DNA of 64,000 nt from Alopecurus myosuroides (taxonomy: Eukaryota > Streptophyta > Magnoliopsida > Poales > Poaceae). The translations under genes and the position numbers were made by a program. The stretch's first letter is position 1. The number at the start of each line of letters is the position of its first letter. The notes beneath the pieces are model-generated. The model was not told where the DNA came from. It was given only the letters and a program-made list of their open reading frames with translations, and ran no database searches. The stretch spans positions 137,000,682 through 137,064,681 of the forward strand of contig CM054062.1 in the NCBI GenBank assembly GCA_028641055.1, read 5' to 3'. This document shows positions 10,485-21,700 of this stretch, one piece after another.

Positions 10485-10957
10485 ATAGCGGACCCGGGCA
10501 GGATCCGAGACTTCGTGGATGGGCTCCGTCTTTTCGTTTCCGGCCTCTTAGGCCTATTTGGTTCTTGTCTGTACTCAGACATGTTGAATGCTTCCGCTGT
10601 GATGTAATGATGTTATGTTGGGGCATGTGCCCTCTGAATGATTGTATTTGCTATTTCTGCTCTAATGAGGGCTATTTGCACCTTATTTCAATCTTTTGTG
10701 TCGTAGAGATCTGTTGTGATATCACTTGTTCAAACGCCGTTGACGTACCATGTGTGTATGTTTTGAAGTACGTCAATGGAAGTATCCTGATTTCTATGGG
10801 ATAGTTTACGTCGACGCTGAACAAATAGGGGTTGGTTGTCACACATACGTGTGTTGGCCTACTCGTAAGAGGACGCGGGTGCCGGTAAGCCCCGTAATCC
10901 AACCTACTACTGTTCAACGGAACGGCGAGTATCCTTTAGAAGTCCGGGTGCGACAAA

Positions 10958-10970
10958 TGGTATCAGAGCC
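10958..10970 (+). promoter_or_regulatory. E3 primer binding site, initiator tRNA-Met
   Basis: TGGTATCAGAGCC, two bases after the left LTR, complementary to the 3' end of plant initiator tRNA-Met. Confidence 0.95.
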
Positions 10971-11204
10971 TGTCTGCCTGTAGGATCCCTTTTTACTGGT
11001 CGCAGTTGAGTCTAGAAACTATTTTGTAGCTATATAGGAAAAATGAAACGTGAGAGTAGGAATTCTGTTCTTTTTCTTCTTTCCCCACCCACCCTCCCTT
11101 TTTCTGGTAAGGAAGTGCAACGTTGTTTTTCTATTCTCATCTAAACTTTCAAGTTAGGATTTCACGTATTCTTGTTTCTCTAGGATGGTTATATCTACTA
11201 GACC

Positions 11205-11337
11205 ATAGGAATGGAGGTGGTTGTGACATGATTTATCATGTTGCCTACTCACGATTGAGAACGGAGGCGTGTAAGCACCGGAAGCGAATCCTCTATTCCT
11301 TAAGCAGTAGATATTGATCCTTTAGAAGCCCGGATGG
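11205..11337 (+). repeat. Divergent echo of the LTR end inside E3
   Basis: Resembles the last 130 bases of the E3 LTR: GGTGGTTGTGACA, TTGCCTACTC, CCGGAAGC and ATCCTTTAGAAGCCCGG match the LTR's GGTTGGTTGTCACA, TTGGCCTACTC, CCGGTAAGC and ATCCTTTAGAAGTCCGG. It is followed by no second primer site. Confidence 0.6.
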
Positions 11338-11727
11338 GTTTTTCCGTATTACCTCAGGAGTTTTGTTCGCGTTTTCCCCGATGTTGATATCCTGTTCTTC
11401 TCAACATCCTTTTCGTCCGTTCAAACCTTGTTGTTGTTTTCCACTGCAATTCTTCCACCGGCGTCTAATCAAAACTTCCAAAATATCAAGTCTATCTGGC
11501 CAGAAAGGTTGTTGTTGTTGTTGATTCCAGGCTATGAGAGCTGGCATTCCTATCACCTGGGGTTGTTTCGAGGAAGCATTCCTGAATCACCACATTCCAG
11601 ATAGTCTATTCCCCAAATGAATCAAGTTCTATCCAGCTATACACCCTCAATACAAAACCTCTCCCTTTACTTGAAAATGTTCCGGTGGTTTCCAAATTCC
11701 CTGACATCTTTCCAGAAAAGTTGCCAG

Positions 11728-11812
11728 CGTTGCCTATCGTTTTGTACTTCCAGAAAAACTATCCAATGTGCACGATGTGTTTCACGTGACACAGCTCAAG
11801 AGGATCTTCCCA
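11728..11812 (+). pseudogene. Integrase C-terminal remnant in E3
   Basis: One frame reads AYRFVLPEKLSNVHDVFHVT followed by QLKRIFP, the conserved end of chromovirus integrase just before the chromodomain. Everything upstream in pol and the chromodomain itself are missing; an RYPDLFPSQ-like end and the 3' tract follow at once. It shows that E3 descends from a full chromovirus by internal deletion. Confidence 0.8.
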
Positions 11813-11867
11813 AGAAGTATCCGGACCTTTTCCCTTCTCAGTAGGAATCTCGGGGCGCGATTCCTTC

Positions 11868-11875
11868 AAGGGGGG
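11868..11875 (+). promoter_or_regulatory. E3 polypurine tract
   Basis: AAGGGGGG five bases before the right LTR, preceded by AATCTCGGGGCGCGATTCC, the typical chromovirus 3' context. Confidence 0.8.
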
Positions 11876-13396
11876 CGTTTTGTAACAGCCCAAGTATGAA
11901 AACCTACCATTTAGAATGTTTGATTTCTTGTTATTAAAGCATTGCATCATGTCATCATGTTTATTCCCTTGCTTGCATTTGTTACTATTTGTTTTGCTAC
12001 TGATTTTATTCTGTTTTCATAATGAAATCCAAACAACTTCAACTTTGTTTTCATACTTGCTCTGTTACAACATTGGAAGTAAAAATCACAAACAAAAACA
12101 ACCACATTGTTTTCTTATAATTCCATAATGCTCACTACTTAAATTAATGGTTTTAACCCAAGCAATTAAATCCAAATCACATTTAAAACTCAAGTTCAAT
12201 TTCAAACAACACCAACTTCCAAGTCATGAAAACTAACAAACTATTCTAATAATTTTAATCACTTTGATAATAGGGTTCACCCTATTATTTTTGTTGTTTT
12301 CCTTATTACTCAATTAAGTTGGAAGTTATTTAAATTCAAACCAAATCACTAAGCAACACCTCTTTTGAAATTATAACACTCATCAAAACAAATCAACTCC
12401 ATTTGGTTATATTTAACATAGGGTTCACCCTATTAAAACCTTTGTTTTCAATATTATTTTATTTAATAACAAAATACCTTAAATTTGAGCTAATTCCAAA
12501 CAACACCAAAATTCACATGTTTTTGGAAAACCAAAGTTGACATTTGGTAGGCCTTGACCTAATTAACTCACAGTAATTTTTTTCCAATTTTTTGCAACTC
12601 TAAATCTATCTATTCCTTCCAATTTCTTCTTGCTACAAAAAAAAAGAAAAACAAAATAGAAAAAAAAGGAGAGAGAGGAGCAGCAGCAGGCCCAACCCTT
12701 CTTCTCCCTCCTAGCCTTTTTTTTTCGGCCCAGCCCACTCCACCTCATCTTCTTCGTACGGACGCGGGGGAAAAGATCTCTGTCGCTGTCACCGACTCCC
12801 CCCCACCTCAACCACTCCCCCTCGCCCTTATCTCCCCCTAGAGGCTCCCTCCAAACCCTAGGTTTTCCCCCCTCCCCTCCTCAGCCGCCGCCAAGTCCCC
12901 TCTCTTCCTCTCACCTCTCGGATTTCTTTCCCTCTGTGCCATACCGAGATGAAGTGGCGGAAGCAGCCACCTTTACTGTCGAATTTCGTCGCCGTCGGTC
13001 CTCCTCAAACGTGTACGGCTACCCCAGCACCACAACGGTGAGCTCTCCTTTCCATTCCAACCTTTTCCCATCTCGATTGGCTGAGGAATCTTGCTCCCGT
13101 CGAGGTGTAGCTCCGTCAGCCATGGACGCCGTGGTTGCATGTCTGATGGAAACGATGCTCCTAACCGCGGCCTCTCAACCCGTGTTGGTACACGCCAACA
13201 GCAGCAGCGCGCCCACCGCAACCCCAGCACGCCTTGCTGCCATCCGCGAGTCGCCCCAACGCGCACGGATCGACGGCAGGCTGCCGGCCACCTCTGTTAT
13301 CCCGAGCGAGATGCAGTTGACACAACCACGTTCAGTTTCAGGCTTTCCCGTCAAGACCACCTCAAAAACCCACGCGATCTTTACCTATCAGATCCG

Positions 13397-13471
13397 AGCG
13401 AGTACCATAGTGGTTAGGCAGTGGTGCGCGCAAGCCACCCTAGGTCCTGGGTTCGAGTCCCGCACCCCACC
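13397..13471 (+). other. tRNA-like segment 1 in E3 right LTR
   Basis: Copy of the left-LTR segment; B box GGTTCGAGTCC at 13450-13460, T5 at 13472-13476. One C to T change (TACCATAGTGG) weakens the D stem. Confidence 0.58.
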
Positions 13472-13556
13472 TTTTTGCTGTTAATTTCGTTTGGTTTAGA
13501 ATTGGTTTTCTGAACCATATCCACCCCACTGCCCCCTGTCTGTCACAAGAAGCAGC

Positions 13557-13622
13557 TCATCCCACTGGTTAGGCCTCCCTTGTGCAGTCAGGAGGTGAGG
13601 GGATCGAATCCCCCCTCCCACA
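13557..13622 (+). other. tRNA-like segment 2 in E3 right LTR
   Basis: Identical architecture to 7760-7825, with the B-box variant GGATCGAATCC at 13601-13611. Confidence 0.5.
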
Positions 13623-14870
13623 ATAAAACAAACATTTTATTTTTGCAATGTTTTGCTACCTCACCTTCTCAGTAATCACACATAGGCCCCTGGTAATTAA
13701 ATTCTAGCCCTGAAATAATTTTTCCTAAGTCCCTAATAAGGTAAAAATGGCAGATTCACCCCAAATCTTGTAAATTGCATAAGAAATTCATCCCAACTCC
13801 AATTTTAACTTTTTAAATATGTTTTCTGTCCCAAATTAAATGTTCTATCCAAATATAAAATTTGTTTACTGTTTTGAATATTTTAAATTGGTGCAATATT
13901 TGAAAACTTGTCAAATTCACTTAAACTTGCAAAATTCATAACTTGAGCATAAAAATTCCAAATTCCACAAACTAAATAGGTTTTCTAATCAACTTTTCAT
14001 GTACTTTCCAAATATAATTTTTTTTTGCTGTTTTGAATAATTTAAATTGCTGAAAACAATTGTTTCTTGTTTAATGCATCTAAAATTGCCAATATAATAA
14101 CTTGCTCATTTTAAATCCAATTTCCACAAATAAAATATGTTTTCCATGCTAAATTAAACCACCTTTTCAAATATAAACTTTGTTTTCTGTTTTGAATAAT
14201 TACAATTGGTTAAATAATTTAAACCTTGTTTAATTCATTTAAAATTGGTAATTTCATAACTTGATCAAAACAAATTCTTTTGGGACATATAAAATATGTT
14301 TTAAAACCCTAAAAGCATAACATTTTCAAATATGAACTTCACTCAATGTTTTGAACAAATAAAAATTCAAATAAGTTCATGTTTGAATTAAATTCATTTA
14401 ATTCTTGCTTAAACTTGTTTAATTCATAAATAATTTATTTGAAATCCTTTTTCAACAAGTGAAACATGTATTCCATCTAAAATTTGGTGTTCTTCTCAAA
14501 TATAAACTTTGTTATCTATTTTGAACAATTAAAGGTGGTGAAAACAACAAATGCTTGTGTGACACCTTTAAGTAACCAAAATTTCTTAACTTAATAAATG
14601 AATTTCCAAACTTGGTAAACCTTATTTCACATTGTTTCTATTGTTGTTATTTTTCTGTTTTCCTCATCCATGCATCATGCTAATCCACTTTCATATGATG
14701 ATTAGTTGTAAAACAATTAATTCAACCATAATTCATGGGCTTTTCATATGCAATCCAATTGCATGTGGGTCCATTTAATCATGTTGTTATCTTGTCAACT
14801 AGTTTATTTCCATGCATCAATTAAATGGTCATGCATCATCCCATGTTTGTGCACTATGCCATGTTATTGA

Positions 14871-14991
14871 TTGTTTATCCTTCTGCAATGTTTGTTTGCT
14901 TCTTCTCGGATACACGACGACGTTGAGACCGACGATACTTACGACACCCCTTCTAAGGAGTTAGCTCAGTACCAGGCTACTGGGTTTGCAG
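14871..14991 (+). other. Exon-like block in E3 right LTR, GC donor
   Basis: Copy of 9074-9194, ending TTTGCAG|GCAAG with the GC donor at 14992-14993. Confidence 0.45.
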
Positions 14992-16217
14992 GCAAGTTAT
15001 CACTCACATGAACCATCGTGTTCCTTTCAACATTGGTTACCGATACTTTCCGTTGTCTATTCTGCTAGCCCTATGATTAGTTGCTTCTGTTACGAACCTA
15101 TCACATGTATCCTTTAACCCTGATATTGCCTCACCTCCATACCTATAACCATTGCTTGTTGCCCGTGTCTTACTAGCATGCTTAGGGTTGTTTTGCTCGA
15201 GTCTGTTACCCGTTACTTTCTGTTACTATTTCTATTACGTTCTGGGGGCTCGATGTTTAATCAATCAATCATGCTAATGTTATTGTTAAATAATAATTTG
15301 ATGATAAGGCACCGGCAGGAGGCCCAGGGTGGTTTTGAGGCCTGCTAGTGTCGACCCTAATAGGAAAAGGGTCTTGTCTACTGATCCATGATGAGCGCAC
15401 TAACCGCATGTGGGAAGCGAGTATGGGCGCCCCCCTCAATTTGATTCGATTCGCATCTCGTCCAAATCGCCTCATTTAGTTCGTGTTTTCCATTTGCCGC
15501 ATGCATGTTCTTGCGAGCCCAGGCCAGGGTGGAACTTTCGTAGTCGGCATATAGGGGGACACGTTCTTAGAGTGCTATGAGGGTCCATTTTCTTCTGGGC
15601 TCGATTAGCCGTGCGCCCAAGGTTCTTTGGGCTTGATGCGGAGAAGAGTTGAGTTGTGTTGAGTGCCCCGCTTGGTGGAAGGGCCTTTCCATCTGGCGGG
15701 TTATTCATGCGTGTACGGCCAAATTGGTGCAACCCTGCAGGGATAATCTTCTCGAGAAGCCGTGTTTTCCGCGGTTATGGATTACTTGGTGAAAGTACTG
15801 GCTAACAAGTACTCAGGACAACTTAAACCTAATGATTAACAACTTTACACCCAATGATTAACAACTTGACTAGTAATAGGGTTATTGACACAATAATCTG
15901 CTTCATCTTTAATCCAACTGTGTGAGTTATCCTCGGATTGCTTCTTTGGATAAGGGGCGAGATCTAGGATGGGTTTGTTTTGAAGTTATCTTTCAGTTGG
16001 TTACAATACTCGATCTTATCCCCTTTCTGTTAGTTGGAAGTTGTAGTTCTCTGTAGTTGGTTAGCGCAGCCAGTTGCAGCATCTTTTATATCCCCCTTTC
16101 TTCCGTTGAACCCAAGGCATCTGCGCTTGGTGTTGACGGGCTACACTTTGGTGAACTGTGAGTCTTGCTTGCCAGTACGTTTATGTACTGACCCCTTTGG
16201 GGCTGTGGTTTCCGCAG

Positions 16218-16282
16218 ACGACGTTTCCGAGGATCTACATGGTGGCTACTACGTGGAGTATGACGAGACTGCTGACGAGTAG
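16218..16282 (+). other. Last exon-like block in E3 right LTR
   Basis: Copy of 10420-10484 after the acceptor at 16216-16217; same acidic tail and TAG at 16280-16282. Confidence 0.45.
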
Positions 16283-16753
16283 ATAGCGGACCCGGGCAGG
16301 ATCCGAGACTTCGTGGATGGGCTCCGTCTTTTCGTTTCTGGCCTCTTAGGCCTATTTGGTTCTTGTCTGTACTCAGACATGTTGAATGCTTCCGCTGTGA
16401 TGTAATGATGTTATGTTGGGGCATGTGCCCTCTGAATGATTGTATTTGCTATTTCTGCTCTAATGAGGGCTATTTGCACCTTATTTCAATCTTTTGTGTC
16501 GTAGAGATCTGTTGTGATATCACTTGTTCAAACACCGTTGACGTACCATGTGTGTATGTTTTTAAGTACGTCAATGGAAGTATCCTGATTTCTATGGGAT
16601 AGTTTACGTCGACGCTGAACAGATAGGGGTTGGTTGTCACACATACGTGTGTTGGCCTACTCGTAAGAGGACGCGGGTGCCGGTAAGCCCCGTAATCCAA
16701 CCTACTACTGTTCAACGGAACGGCGAGTATCCTTTAGAAGTCCGGGTGCGACA

Positions 16754-17747
16754 ACTGCCTATATTTTGGGAGATGTATGCTAATGTCAACGAATGGTAAA
16801 CAGAAAATACAGTACGTAACAAGACAACTGGATTCACTAGAGCAGCTCCCATGGCGAAGGACACAACTGGTGTAGAAGGTCATCCCTCTTTCTCTTTTGT
16901 TTACACAATTATGCTTTGACTGATAAATCAGGGGCAAAAATAGTGAGGAGAATTTGTTTGTATTAATTTGGGGCTGGGAACCCCGCTGCCAGCTCTTCTA
17001 TCATTTGGATAAGCGGATGAAGCCACTAGTCCAGGGTGTGAAATCCAATCAACAAGTGAGATAAAGATTCTCTATTAACGTCCTCATGAGAAAAAACAGG
17101 AACATAAAGCAGGAGTAATTTTGAAGGTTTTAAATGTAACACATGAGCAATTTACTTGGATTGCCAGTTAAATACCACATGTAGGTAGGTATGGTGGACA
17201 CAATGGGAAATTTTTTGGTTTAAGGGAGTTTGATGCACGAGTAGAGCTCATACTCAGTACAGGTGGAGGCTAGCAAAAGACTGGGAGCGACAAATCAAGA
17301 GAGCATAAGAGCCATAATCATGCATAGCGACATAAACATCATTAATTAAAGTATAAGAGGTATCATAGTTCAAAAACTAAGTGGTCATGGAGGCTATTCG
17401 TGACTGTTTCATAGTCATAAACATGGTGTGATCATGCACCAAGTCAACCAAATAAAACAATCGAAAGAGAATACCATAAATTTATGCTTCCTTATGACAA
17501 GAACAACTCAAGAATCTTTCAATGGCATATTAAACACTCTCAGCTATTTGAGGCTATTCATGCTACTCAACATCACAAGTCTTTAGAACTAAAATAACAT
17601 TTAGCATGGCATGAAAAAGTTCTAGCAACAGTCTATACGAGCTTCTACTTGCATTGTTATAAATTCCACTTCGAGCAGCAGTTTCTATTCCCAACAAGCA
17701 CCATACATTATATGTTTTAACAAAAATACTCTACATGATACAACATG
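16754..17747 (-). other. E2 internal region between E3 and E4
   Basis: Non-coding continuation of E2; 16754-16758 is the right copy of the E3 target duplication and 17743-17747 (acatg) the left copy of the E4 one. Short frames only, none resembling a protein I know. Confidence 0.7.
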
Positions 17748-18298
17748 TGTCAGATATATACCGTATAGGGGTATATAAGATGGTAGTGAAAGTGCCTGGT
17801 TACCAGGGTGGCCCAAGTGGTAGTGGGCTATGGTCCATTGGGCGGCCCAGTAACCTGACGCATAGAAGCCGGATTCTAGAAGAACCCGGATCACGGCCCA
17901 TGTGATCTGGCTTGGAGGAGAAGACGGATTCCTTACTTTCCAAGTTATTGTTACCGTAGTCTTCTAGGTTTCCTATTCTGTAAGCCCTAATCCGGCTGTT
18001 ATATAAAGCCGGACGGGAGATAAACAAACTGAACGAAAAAACAGAGAAGATATAGACCAACTCGTCGAGAAGTTGATCCTCTGCGAGTAGCTAGATCCAA
18101 AACCTCACATTGTAATCCTGTTTCCAGGCTTTAGTCCTGATTAGTGAGAAGTGCAGGAGTAGGCACGTCGTACTGTCGCGACGTACCAAACCTGGGTAAA
18201 TCCTGTGTTTACTGTCTACCACGTTATCCCATTACCCCACGTCTCTACCGTAGTATCATGGCACCCCCGTCTATGAAAACTACTACGATGTCTCGACA
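17748..18298 (+). repeat. E4 left LTR (551 bp)
   Basis: Starts TGTCAGATATATACCG, ends GATGTCTCGACA. Contains a TATA box at 18000-18007 and the gag ATG at 18258-18260. Confidence 0.97.
18000..18007 (+). promoter_or_regulatory. E4 LTR TATA box
   Basis: TATATAAA in CTGTTATATAAAGCCGG, about 250 bases into the LTR; the same box is at 27304 in the right LTR. It is the likely core promoter for gag-pol RNA. Confidence 0.75.
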
Positions 18299-18300
18299 GT

Positions 18301-18318
18301 TGGCGCCCACCGTGGGGC
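18301..18318 (+). promoter_or_regulatory. E4 primer binding site, tRNA-Lys type
   Basis: TGGCGCCCACCGTGGGGC two bases after the LTR, identical to the E1 site and complementary to the tRNA-Lys 3' end. Read in the gag frame it codes LAPTVGQ. Confidence 0.9.
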
Positions 18319-18704
18319 AAACGACGTCAGGCGTGAAGTTCCGATCTGGGATACTTGGTGGAATCGGAAGATCAATCACTGTCGGAAGCTTGGAATTCAA
18401 TGATGATGTCGGACGCTTCCTCGACAACGGATCCTACATACCGGCGCAAAACCACATGGTAAGTGCCTGCGTTTTACCGATAGGATCTGCTAACATCTTT
18501 ATCGGACTAACTGCAGAAGCAATGGGGTTTTGCGGTGGAAGCAAATTTATCCCACCCGCCCTATACCCAGTCGAGGATGACTATGATGCCGGATTCTGCT
18601 CAGATCGCCGACAAAAAAGTGACACACACTTTATCGGCATGGTGCAGTCCGAAGTCGCCGAAAACACGGATGATGTAAACCCCGTGCAAGAGGCAGACAA
18701 AAAC

Positions 18705-18770
18705 ACACCCGTCATACGGGCGGAAGATCCGACACCCGTCATACGGGCGGAAGATCCGACATCCGTCAAC
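18705..18770 (+). repeat. 27-bp tandem repeat in E4 gag
   Basis: Two perfect 27-base units (18705-18731, 18732-18758) plus a partial third, coding TPVIRAEDP repeats; in frame, hence tolerated. Confidence 0.9.
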
Positions 18771-21700
18771 GAGACGATGAACTCGGAAGCAGAATCCGTG
18801 CTAGCCGCCATTGAGGCGAGATTAGAGTCGGAAACCGGATCAGAGGATTTTGATTCCGAAGACGAAGACGCGGACGCCTTCGAAAGGAAAGTTAAATCTT
18901 TTCAAGAGGGATTCCATGAAGTGCTAATGGCAAAACCAGCTGATACCATGGATGCCGGCAGCCAGAAAAGCCCTAAAACCCCTCCGCGAGAGGAAGAGAG
19001 AGAAGACGGAGAAACTTCTCCGGTGTTTCCCAATGTTAAGGAATTGACAGAGGATGAGCCTGTCAAAAAACCTCCCTCTTCCAAGAAAAAGCATCGTGCT
19101 GCTAAGAAACTCCAATACAAAAACCGGAAGAAAAAATCAGCTGATCAAGCTGATGAAAACCTGGAAGTAGGAGATGCTAGCGGAACAAAAACTGCGGAGA
19201 AGAAAATCAAAGAAATCCTTGTTCCGCCAATGACGGAATAGGAAGAGCAAGAGTTGTTGCAAACTCCTGTGGGAGCAAACGAACCCCCTGAGATGCTGGA
19301 AGCCAGGAGGCAAGCTTTCCAAAGGCAACAGCAACATCTACTCAGATCTCGGCAACACCTCCAAAAAACCCAGGATGACATTAAGCTCATGAAGGAAGAA
19401 ATAGAGGAGTACGAGAGAAAGAATATATCTGGCATTAAACCTACAAGGTTACCCGGAATCGTAAGACCGGAAGTACTGCCGCCAAAAGAAAGGTTTCACA
19501 ACCCATCTTGGCAAAAGCAGGTAAACGGCAAAGATGCCAGAGGCGAACCAATTTACAAAACCGCAGCAGAAAACGCGGAAGCAGCATTCGCCATCCTGAA
19601 CAATGATCTGTACTCCAATGGTGAAAAACTTCAAGGGGTGTATGCTTTCTAGGAAAAGCATTGCAACAACAACAGCGGGCCCAAGAGCGATCAGGAAGAC
19701 TGCAGGATAACTCCGCCCTATGCAAAACAGCTACTTGCGCCGCTGGAGCACCTGGACCAGAGGAACCTGGAGATTCAGACAATTCAAAGGATAAAAAAGA
19801 GGATCCGAGAAAAGATAAGAAAAACCCCGACAATAGGGATGAAGCGTCCCGAACCGGATCCCATCCCCCGAGAGGTGGACTTAAACCCCACGATCGGGAA
19901 GAAAAATACCGGAATGACGGCAAAATAATGCCACCTCCGAGAAACCCAGCTGAGAAAGCCGGAAGATACGATACACCTCACAGGCGTGAGAGATCCCGGA
20001 CACCCTCTAAGGATAAAGAAAGGCACAGGAGCAGGACTCCGCCTAATCCAAAAGGACGTGATCATGGAAGAGATAGGTACAATCCCGGAAAAGCGCGCCC
20101 GCGCAACAATGGAAAAGAAAGGAGTAGATCCCCTTCTGTCCATTCAGCCGGAAGATATTCCGCACACATTGATAGAGCGGAAAAGGATGATCTATACTTT
20201 GGTCCTAAGTGTTTCACTGACAGGATCCGAAGGATAACCCTACATTCTGGCTTCGCCAAAGTTGGTCCAACCTACCAAAAATATACCGGTAGCACAAACC
20301 CGGACACCTGGCTCTCAGACTATTATACAGCCGTCCAAATCAACAATGGGACAGACCTGGAAGCTGTCAAGTTTCTTCCCCTAATGTTACTGGATGGAGC
20401 CAGAGATTGGATCAATGGATTACCATCAAGAACTGTCGACAGCTGGGATGATATGGCTAGAGTATTTACTCAGCATTTCCGGGGAACATACAAACGCCCG
20501 AACAACATCAACCAACTGAACCGTTGCACCCAATTCGAGGATGAACCATACGTGGATTTCATCTCCAGATTGACAGCAATGAAGAATAGTTGTTCTGGAG
20601 TAACTGACGTACAAGCAATGCATGCTTTCGTCAATGGCCTAAAACCCGGACTTGTACCGTTCATGGTTGGTTCCAAGCAGCACAAAGATCTCGGATCTAT
20701 GCTCACAACCGCCAACGAGCACGATGCAGCCGAAGACGACATCAGAGCAAGAGGAGGCAATATCGATACACTGATACTTGCTAAGAAAACTCCTCGTTCT
20801 GACAAAAAAGGAACTCCAGAAACAACGACAAAACCCAAGGAAGTCAACATAGCCTTTGGAAGCGAAAAAGGGAATAAGTGGAAAGGACGCAGCCCAGATC
20901 CAATCAATTACACTCCAGAGGAGTGGGAGAGGATTAAGTCGGAACCTTGTGTCCACCATTCACAATTTGGGAAACCCACCCATACAAACGCACAATGCCG
21001 GCTGAATAAGCACATGAAAGGCAGTGCAGGATCCAGAAATATGGGGAAGGGTTCCAAAAGGAAACCCGCCAAACAAAAGCCAGAAGCTGACAAAGAAGAC
21101 AGTGAATCGGACACTGATGAAAAAATACAGGAACAACAGCGAAAAGGCAAACCCAAATTTCCGAGAGTTGATGGAGAAGCAATGCTAACATTTCTAGCAA
21201 CTCCGTCAGCAAAGGTGGCCAAAAGAACACTTCGAGAAATAAACGCGGTTGTTCCGGCAACCCCGAAATTTTTGAAGTACTCCAACACACCAATTACCTG
21301 GGATCAGTCTGATCATCCCGGGAATATCCCTGAACCCGCCACACAAGCTCTCGTCGTAAGCCCTATTGTCCAGAACACTAGGCTAAGAAGAGTGCTGATG
21401 GATGGAGGATCCAGCATTAACATAATGTACTTGGATACACTGAAGCATCTGAAGATTTTCGAGTCCCAGCTCAATCACAGCAACATACGCTTCCACGGTA
21501 TTGTTCCTGGCAGACAAGCACGATCCCTAGGAGAAATTTCCCTAGATGTCACCTTCGGAGATAAAGATCATTTCCGGCAGGAAAAAGTATCCTTCGAAGT
21601 AGTGCCGTTCGAAAGCGTGTATAACGCAATACTCGGACGTCCAGCTTTCGCCAAATTCATGGCAAGATCCTGTTATATTTATAACAAGCTGAAGATGCCA

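Larger units (their letters stand above)
6084..10955 (+). repeat. E3 left LTR (4872 bp)
   Basis: Contents in order: an AT-rich first kilobase; a CT- and GC-rich leader at about 6880-7560 with a GTGAGC splice donor at 7241; two tRNA-like segments (7600-7825); a 1.2-kb AT-rich stretch; an exon-like block ending at 9194 with a GC donor; a conserved hairpin block (9933-9997); an acceptor at 10418-10419; a last exon to TAG 10484; a polyadenylation-like tail; and the terminal GGGTGCGACA. Long frames in the GC-rich leader (for example 7139-7687) run through the tRNA-like sequence and are not convincing proteins. Confidence 0.95.
6084..16753 (+). mobile_element. E3: LTR-dominated chromovirus derivative (family A)
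   Basis: Complete insertion of 10,670 bp: LTR 6084-10955, internal 10956-11880, LTR 11881-16753. LTRs begin TGTAACAGCCCAAG and end GGGTGCGACA. The flanks are ACTGT and ACTGC, a 5-bp target duplication with one mismatch. The initiator tRNA-Met primer site, the chromovirus integrase tail and the 3' polypurine tract place it with Tekay-type Ty3/Gypsy elements. More than 91 percent of the element is LTR; the internal region is too short for any enzyme. It must have been moved by proteins supplied in trans. The two LTRs differ only at scattered positions, so the insertion is recent. It lies inside E2. Confidence 0.96.
11881..16753 (+). repeat. E3 right LTR (4873 bp)
   Basis: Near-identical copy of the left LTR with all the same internal landmarks, offset by about 5797 bases. 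Small differences include a C to T change in the first tRNA-like segment and one-base indels in homopolymers. Confidence 0.95.
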
